Assembly (NCBI RefSeq): GCF_014207635.1
Contig: NZ_JACHIE010000024.1
Span: 1 to 32,579, forward strand
DNA: 32,579 bases
Source of the DNA: Acetobacter lovaniensis
GTDB taxonomy: Bacteria; Pseudomonadota; Alphaproteobacteria; Acetobacterales; Acetobacteraceae
Direction of reading: 5' to 3'
Below, piece after piece: positions 27,514 to 32,579 of the stretch. Position 1 is the first letter of the stretch. The number at the start of each line of letters is the position of its first letter. The notes below the pieces were generated by a model. The model was not told where the DNA came from. It saw nothing but the letters and a program-made list of their open reading frames with translations, and made no database searches. A program made the position numbers and the translations under genes.

Positions 27514-29205
27514 ATGCCAGTATCGCGTCGTGTCTTTATGGGGGGCACGGTTACTCTTCTGCTCACATCAACCGCCCTTACGGGGCCTGTGCGCGCACGA
27601 CCGTTAAAACGACCTAATATTGTGGTTATTTTGGTAGACGATATGGGATTTTCCGATATCGGGTCATACGGGAGCGAAATTCCAACCCCGCATATTGATG
27701 CTCTGGCGGCTGGGGGGCTACGCTTTACCCAGTTTTATAATTGTGCGCGTTGCAGCCCGTCGCGCGCTTCTCTTCTGACCGGCACATATCCGCATCAGGC
27801 GGGGGTAGGACACCTTGAGAATATCGTGGTTGCGGGTTCTCGTGGGTTGCATGGAAAACTGGAAGACAGGGTTGTCACCTTTGCCGAGGTCCTTCAGCAG
27901 GCTGGCTATTACACGGGGGCTGCGGGTAAGTGGCATGTGGGTATCTCGCATGGTGTCGGGCCGTGGCAACGCGGCTTCCAGCGTTCCCTTATCTCCCCGT
28001 TTGGTGAGATCTACTTTCCAGATCAACCAGAAAAAAATGCTCAGTATCTCTATCTTGACGGGCAGAAACTGCCAGTCGGTTCGCCCGAAATCGGGCAGGG
28101 GGAATGGTATTCCTCCGACTTGTTTGCTGACTGGACATTGAAGTTCGCCGGTGAGGCAGAACAGCAGGATAAGCCATTCCTGCTTTATCTGCCGTTTGTG
28201 GCTGTTCATTTTCCACTTATGGCCCCGCAGGAGGACATTGCCCGCTTTAGGGGCAAATACAGGAAAAACTGGGACGAACTCCGTCAGGCGCGCTTTGAAA
28301 AGCAAAAAGCACTTGGTCTCGTCGGGCCGGAAGAGCAATTGCCCCCGCGCTTGCCCAACACCTATGACTGGGACAAACTGACAGAGGAACAGCAGGACCG
28401 GTTTGACCAGATCATGTCTGTCTATGCAGCGGATATTGCTGGCATGGATCGTGCGGTCGGGCATCTGGTTGATGGACTGCGGGAGCAGGGTGTGCTGGAC
28501 AACACTCTTATCCTATTTATGGCTGATAACGGTGGTAATGCGGAAAGTGGGCCAGATGGACGTCTGGAGGGAGCGCAGGCTGGTGGTGCGCAATCCACGG
28601 TTTTTGGCGGTATGAACTGGGCTACGCTTGAAAACACACCGTTCCAGTGGTTCAAGCATTTTACTCAGGAAGGTGGCATTGCAACACCACTGATCGCCTA
28701 TTGGCCCAAAGGCATAGACCCCGCGTTACGGGGTACTTTCGTGCGTGAGCCGGGGCATCTGATTGATGTGATGCCAACACTGCTCGAAGTTTCGGGGGCT
28801 GCATATCCACACGCTTATAAGGGGCACGATATTATTCCCATGCAGGGCAGAAGCTTTGCCCCGGCATTTCATGGACAGGTGCTGCATCGTAACTCTCCAC
28901 TGTTCTGGGAGCATGAGGGCAATCGGGCTGTGCGTGATGGCGACTGGAAGCTGGTCGCCCGCTTCGGGCATCCGTGGGAGTTATACGATCTGGCGCAGGA
29001 CAGGAGCGAGACACGTAATCTGGCCTCTGCCGAACCTGCCCGCGTGCAGCATATGGCAGCTTTGTGGGACATATGGGCAGCCTCAAGCGATGTGGATCAA
29101 TGGGAAGAACGATTTGAAAAACCCGCCAGAGGTAATCGTCAGAACTGGGGAGGGCATGAAAGCCCCCAGATCAGGAGCGCCATGGATCAGGTCGAAGTCG
29201 ATTAA
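27514..29205 (+). CDS. Arylsulfatase (Cys type), Tat-exported
   Basis: A 563-residue sulfatase. The N-terminus MPVSRRVFMGGTVTLLL is a Tat signal. Metal ligands are Asp42-Asp43 (LVDDMG) and Asp338-Asn339 (ADNGG). Cys80 in CSPSR is the formylglycine site, with another cysteine three residues earlier. GKWH gives Lys139 and His141, and His232 lies in AVHFPL. The core shares with the long-form enzymes the segment RFEKQKALGLVGPEEQLPPRLP, but it lacks their C-terminal beta domain. ATG 27514 is preferred over TTG 27496 because it places SRR at residues 4-6 and has GGGGAA about 11 bases upstream. Confidence 0.92.
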   Translation: MPVSRRVFMGGTVTLLLTSTALTGPVRARPLKRPNIVVILVDDMGFSDIGSYGSEIPTPHIDALAAGGLRFTQFYNCARCSPSRASLLTGTYPHQAGVGHLENIVVAGSRGLHGKLEDRVVTFAEVLQQAGYYTGAAGKWHVGISHGVGPWQRGFQRSLISPFGEIYFPDQPEKNAQYLYLDGQKLPVGSPEIGQGEWYSSDLFADWTLKFAGEAEQQDKPFLLYLPFVAVHFPLMAPQEDIARFRGKYRKNWDELRQARFEKQKALGLVGPEEQLPPRLPNTYDWDKLTEEQQDRFDQIMSVYAADIAGMDRAVGHLVDGLREQGVLDNTLILFMADNGGNAESGPDGRLEGAQAGGAQSTVFGGMNWATLENTPFQWFKHFTQEGGIATPLIAYWPKGIDPALRGTFVREPGHLIDVMPTLLEVSGAAYPHAYKGHDIIPMQGRSFAPAFHGQVLHRNSPLFWEHEGNRAVRDGDWKLVARFGHPWELYDLAQDRSETRNLASAEPARVQHMAALWDIWAASSDVDQWEERFEKPARGNRQNWGGHESPQIRSAMDQVEVD

Positions 29206-29251
29206 CAGTCCAGTGGTTTTATGAATAATGCGGAATTCAGGGAGATTGGTC

Positions 29252-30673
29252 ATGGTTGGAGCAAAAAGCGGGCGTCGTGGTTTTTTGGCAGGAGTTACTG
29301 GTCTGGGTCTGGGGGCCGCGTTGCAGGGGGGGGCTCCCGCACGAGCTGCAGCGCGATCAAGCAAGCCCAATATCATTTTTATTCTGGCTGATGATCTGGG
29401 GTATGCGGATGTCAGTTGCTTTGGGAACCCAGATTTTTCTACTCCGGCCATTGACCGCATTGCCCACGATGGCATCCGCCTGACACATGCCTACGCTAAT
29501 TCAGCAGTCTGTTCGGCAACACGTACGGCGCTTATTACCGGTCGTTATCAGGACCGTATCGCCTGCGGGCTGGAGGAGCCGATTAGTGGGGCCGACAAAA
29601 CAGTCGGTCTGACGCCCGGTCTGCCGACCCTGCCTGCACAGTTGAAAAAGGAAGGCTACAAGACTGCCCTTGTCGGAAAATGGCATTTAGGCAGTCCACC
29701 GCAGTTTGGTCCGCTCAAAAGTGGGTATGATCATTTTTATGGGATTGCTGGTGGTGCTGCGGATTATTTTACGCATCAGGGCCACCCGGGAGAAGATCAG
29801 TTTTATCGGGACGACCATCTGATTCATGAGCATGGTTACCTCACTGGCCTTTTGGGGCAGGAGGCAGTCCGGCTGGTCAAGGGATACGCTCAGGAAGCAG
29901 ATCCTTTTTTCATTAGCCTGCACTTCAATGCACCGCACTGGCCATGGGAAGGGCCGGAGGATGAGGCGGAATCCCGGCGTCTCAAGGGACATATTTTTGA
30001 CTATGATGGCGGTAATCTCAAAACCTACGCCAAAATGGTGCAGGCAATGGATACTCAAATTGGTCATGTGCTGGATGCACTGGAGCAGACCGGTATTGCC
30101 CAGAATACGATTGTTGTTTTTACAAGCGATAATGGTGGTGAGCGGTATTCCGATACATGGCCATTTACAGGTATTAAAGGAGAATTGCTCGAAGGTGGGC
30201 TGCGTGTGCCCGCAGTCCTGCGTTGGCCTGAGCAGGTGAAGGCAGGACTGGAAACGGCCCAGCCGGTGATAACAATGGACTGGCTGCCAACATTCCTTGC
30301 TGCTGCTGGTGGTGCGCCAGATTCTGATTTTGCAAGTGATGGTATGAATATTCTGCCTTTTCTGGCAGATCCAATGCAGCATCAGGATCGGTCTTTTTTC
30401 TGGCGGTATAAATTGCGCGACCAGCATGCGCACCTCTTGGGACAATATAAGTATTTAAAGATCGAGCAGAACGAGTTTCTTTTTGACGTTGTCAATGATC
30501 CGCGCGAACGGGCCAACCTCAAGGACCGTCAGCCTGATCTGTTTGCACGTCTCAAAAAGGAATGGGCGGCATGGAACAGTCAGATGCTGCCTTACCCGGA
30601 GCGCAGTTATAGCTGGGGGGCGGATGGCAAGCATTTTGCCGATCATTATGGCGCAACGCAGGGAGAAGACTGA
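29252..30673 (+). CDS. Arylsulfatase (Cys type, CSATR variant), Tat-exported
   Basis: A 473-residue sulfatase. The Tat signal is SGRRGFLAGVTGLGLG. Metal ligands are Asp47-Asp48 (LADDLG) and Asp293-Asn294 (TSDNGG). The activation motif is CSATR with Cys87. Alanine replaces the usual proline, which still fits the C-x-P/A-x-R consensus. GKWH gives Lys143 and His145, and His229 lies in NAPHWP. The segment GIKGELLEGGLRVPAVLRWP is typical of arylsulfatase A-like enzymes. AGGGAG lies 7 bases before ATG 29252. It is the last gene of the receptor-FGE operon, 46 bases after the preceding sulfatase. Confidence 0.92.
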   Translation: MVGAKSGRRGFLAGVTGLGLGAALQGGAPARAAARSSKPNIIFILADDLGYADVSCFGNPDFSTPAIDRIAHDGIRLTHAYANSAVCSATRTALITGRYQDRIACGLEEPISGADKTVGLTPGLPTLPAQLKKEGYKTALVGKWHLGSPPQFGPLKSGYDHFYGIAGGAADYFTHQGHPGEDQFYRDDHLIHEHGYLTGLLGQEAVRLVKGYAQEADPFFISLHFNAPHWPWEGPEDEAESRRLKGHIFDYDGGNLKTYAKMVQAMDTQIGHVLDALEQTGIAQNTIVVFTSDNGGERYSDTWPFTGIKGELLEGGLRVPAVLRWPEQVKAGLETAQPVITMDWLPTFLAAAGGAPDSDFASDGMNILPFLADPMQHQDRSFFWRYKLRDQHAHLLGQYKYLKIEQNEFLFDVVNDPRERANLKDRQPDLFARLKKEWAAWNSQMLPYPERSYSWGADGKHFADHYGATQGED

Positions 30674-30688
30674 TTTGACCGTTTATGG

Positions 30689-30716
30689 CTATCTGAGCAG
30701 GGTTGTGCCCAGATAG
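30689..30716. terminator. Inverted repeat between convergent sulfatase genes
   Basis: CTATCTG and CAGATAG pair around 14 bases that include GGG-N5-CCC as an alternative inner stem. It is centred in the 50-base gap between convergent stop codons, so it may serve both directions. It has no T run. Confidence 0.5.
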
Positions 30717-30723
30717 TCAGCCG

Positions 30724-32109
30724 TTAGGCCGGGACTGGTGGCTCATGGGGTGATATGCCATCAACCCGGTTGACAACAGCGCCCAAAGGGGCGCGGACTG
30801 GACCGTTGAGCAAAGGGTCCTGTGTCTGCTGCATCCATGTCTGCAGCCTGTGGCGCATCCCCTGCAAAATTTTCAGGCAGTCAGGGTCGTGAACGCGGTT
30901 GTCGTGTTCGGTTGGATCAAAGGTCAGGTCGTACAGAGCTTCGGGTGCTACCCGCTGGGATTGCCAGCCAGCGGCCAGCCATACGGTTTTGCTTGGACTG
31001 TCATCGCAGTTCGGAAGGACCGGTGTGCTGCGCTGGTCAAAACGACGAATATATTTCCATCTCTTGCTCCGGACCGCGCGCATGGGTTCATAGGCAGCGT
31101 GGTAAGAAACTTCAGCAAAAATGGTATCATGAATTTCCACATCATGCCCTTTCAGGCATGGCAGGAAGGATGTGCCTGTCAACCATGTGGGTTTGGGTAG
31201 GTTCAGATATGCACACAAGGTAGGAAACAGATCGGTCTGCGAAATAAGCGTATCGCTTTCATGGCCCGCGGCCAGACCCGGTCCCCTCATGATAAAGGCT
31301 GTTCCCAAGCCTTCGTCCGTCAGGGTGCATTTCATACGTGGGAACGGCAGGCCGTGATCGGTGGTAAAAATAACCAGCGTATTGGAATCATATCCGTTCC
31401 TGCTTAAAGCATCCAGCACACGGGATACCCCGTTATTCAACTGGCGCACGCTTGCCCCGAATGCTGCAAAATCGTATCGTGTTTGCGGTGTATCCGGTAT
31501 GGAGCGCGGCACGTCACGTACCTGCGCAATATCCTGCGGGTGCGGTTCAGGGTATTCCCGGTGGGTTTCAAAGAAGCCAACATCAAGAAAAAACGGCTGA
31601 CGGGGTCTGGAATCCAGAAAACGCTCAACAATCGGTGCCACAATGCTTGCTTCGGAGAGCCAATGGCCCTGCGCATCCCGTTGGCAAAGATTCAGATCAT
31701 AACCCAGAGTGTTGGGGTCGGCGGCAACATGCTGCATGCCGGTCAATATGGCTTGATACCCATAACGTTGCAGGTAACGGAAGATTAATTGCCGTGGGTC
31801 ATTCAGGCTGAAGCCCCTGTGTGCCAGTCCATTCATGCCTGAGCAGTGGGCTGGCTGGCCTGTCAGCATTGCTGCGCGGCTGGGAGAGCATACGGGGGCA
31901 CCGCTAAAAACCTGATGGAACAGAACACCCTGTTGGGCAAGATGCGTAATTGCAGGCGCGGGAACACCGCTTTTGTAAGGGCTCAGGTAACGGCCGCTAT
32001 CGTGAGAGTGAATATAAACAATATTAGGCCGTGTCTGTAATGTGGACGCATGAGCAGATGCTGGAAGAAGGGTAGAAGCACTGGCTTGCAAAAGGTGGCG
32101 GCGTTTCAT
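30724..32109 (-). CDS. Sulfatase with HSHD metal motif (Cys type)
   Basis: A 461-residue sulfatase of the group that carries HSHD-x-GRY near the N-terminus. The start MKRRHLLQASAS with a following SAHAS is a signal peptide, possibly Tat. His36-Asp37 occupy the place of the usual Asp-Asp. The second metal pair is Asp251-His252 (TTDHGLPFPRMK). Cys74 in CSPSR is the formylglycine site. Where other sulfatases have GKWH, this one reads GMQH (residues 124-127), so the conserved lysine is missing. Relatives are annotated as heparan N-sulfatase-like. It is transcribed alone, convergent to the receptor-FGE operon. Confidence 0.9.
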   Translation of the reverse strand: MKRRHLLQASASTLLPASAHASTLQTRPNIVYIHSHDSGRYLSPYKSGVPAPAITHLAQQGVLFHQVFSGAPVCSPSRAAMLTGQPAHCSGMNGLAHRGFSLNDPRQLIFRYLQRYGYQAILTGMQHVAADPNTLGYDLNLCQRDAQGHWLSEASIVAPIVERFLDSRPRQPFFLDVGFFETHREYPEPHPQDIAQVRDVPRSIPDTPQTRYDFAAFGASVRQLNNGVSRVLDALSRNGYDSNTLVIFTTDHGLPFPRMKCTLTDEGLGTAFIMRGPGLAAGHESDTLISQTDLFPTLCAYLNLPKPTWLTGTSFLPCLKGHDVEIHDTIFAEVSYHAAYEPMRAVRSKRWKYIRRFDQRSTPVLPNCDDSPSKTVWLAAGWQSQRVAPEALYDLTFDPTEHDNRVHDPDCLKILQGMRHRLQTWMQQTQDPLLNGPVRAPLGAVVNRVDGISPHEPPVPA

Positions 32110-32453
32110 GTCAGACTTTCAGAGTGCCAGGGGAGGGGCCGGTATGAATGAACTATGAAAAAATAGAAGGCTGTCAAAAAAGGTTTTTCAGATTTCGTAC
32201 ATCAGGTTACAGCACATAACACAATTGCTATTTGTGAGTAAATAATATATACAAACAGGAAAGTGTTATAAAAAAATAACATAAAAATATGTGTTTTTTG
32301 TTGACGTAGCCAGCGTCTGCGGGCAAGCTAAAAGGCGGTAAAGATTTTAATAAGATTGTAAAGCTTTGGTACCGTCAGCGGCATGCTATGCATTCAGGCA
32401 TAATGAGCCGCATGCAAAACTTGCCACATATTGCTGAAGAGTGACGTTCTGGA
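32110..32453. promoter_or_regulatory. Non-coding region upstream of the last sulfatase
   Basis: No gene is supported here. The part next to the sulfatase is AT-rich with a GTTAT-N6-ATAAC palindrome at 32265-32280. Further on, GCATGC at 32381 and again at 32410 flank a TATGC-ATTCAG-GCATA hairpin (32387-32402), giving a nested inverted repeat. TTGACG at 32301 looks like a -35 box on the plus strand but no good -10 is spaced from it. Confidence 0.4.
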
Positions 32454-32555
32454 TTGCCCAGTTGGTCTGATCTGTCTCGGATACGCTGGTTCATAAGTAA
32501 ACAAGAAAGGCAGATCATGCTTGTGGCTGGTTATGATAAAGAAGAACTGACATGA
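32454..32555 (+). CDS. Possible small upstream ORF
   Basis: A TTG-started frame of 33 codons ends at TGA 32553. An internal ATG at 32517, with AAAGG 6 bases upstream, would give a 12-residue peptide (MLVAGYDKEELT). Its stop shares ATGA with the start of the next frame, the usual sign of coupled translation. It may be a leader peptide or simply chance. I do not recognise it. Confidence 0.25.
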   Translation: MPSWSDLSRIRWFISKQERQIMLVAGYDKEELT

Positions 32556-32579
32556 CAAATGAGCTTGAACAGCAAAAGA
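32552..32579 (+). CDS. Start of an unidentified gene, cut by the window end
   Basis: ATG 32552 opens a frame (MTNELEQQK) that runs off the window. A purine-rich AAAGAAGAA lies 5-13 bases upstream. Nine codons are too few to name a family. Confidence 0.35.

Overview
The window looks like part of an alphaproteobacterial chromosome. An acetic acid bacterium (Acetobacteraceae) is my best guess, from protein style and mid-range GC; this is inference, since no marker gene is present. It begins with the 3' end of an initiator tRNA-Met and its terminator. Two functional blocks follow. They are separated near 9.2 kb by a fragment of an IS3-type transposase gene.

Block 1 (about 225-9149, all + strand) is a complete iron-siderophore uptake system. 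It contains a FecI-type ECF sigma factor, a FecR anti-sigma sensor, a FecA-type TonB-dependent receptor with an N-terminal signalling (STN) domain, a DUF3649/PepSY/DUF3325 inner-membrane trio of the kind linked to ferrisiderophore reduction, and its own ExbB-ExbD-TonB motor. Fur-box-like sequences precede both the sigma factor and the receptor. From the receptor onward the genes abut or overlap (several ATGA or GTGA overlaps), so they look like one operon.

Block 2 (about 9378-32109) is a sulfate-ester scavenging island on both strands. It encodes six intact Cys-type sulfatases, one sulfatase broken by an internal deletion, a formylglycine-generating enzyme (FGE) that would activate them, a periplasmic arylsulfate sulfotransferase, an AtsRBC/SsuABC-like ABC importer (binding protein, ATPase, permease), an AtsK-like 2-oxoglutarate-dependent alkylsulfatase, a second TonB-dependent receptor without a signalling domain, and a DUF1254/DUF1214 protein. 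The minus unit binding protein > sulfotransferase > long arylsulfatase (16769-11934) diverges from the plus unit ATPase > permease > atsK (16888-19511). A separate plus unit carries receptor > long arylsulfatase > FGE > two sulfatases (21484-30673). A last sulfatase lies on the minus strand at 30724-32109.

The proposed scheme is as follows. The second receptor imports sulfate esters through the outer membrane, energised by a TonB motor for which the only candidate here is the ExbB/ExbD/TonB set of block 1. Periplasmic sulfatases and the sulfotransferase release or shuttle the sulfate. The ABC importer brings small sulfonates or sulfate esters into the cytoplasm, where AtsK cleaves alkyl sulfates oxidatively. 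This resembles the sftP/atsRBC/atsK sulfate-starvation genes of Pseudomonas putida but has far more sulfatases. No glycoside hydrolase or polysaccharide lyase is present, which argues against a polysaccharide utilisation locus.

The most notable leads are a shared upstream element that ties the DUF1254 protein to the sulfur genes, a terminator placed just before a sulfatase start codon, two palindromes in the second receptor's promoter region, and a sulfatase whose active site departs from the canonical one.
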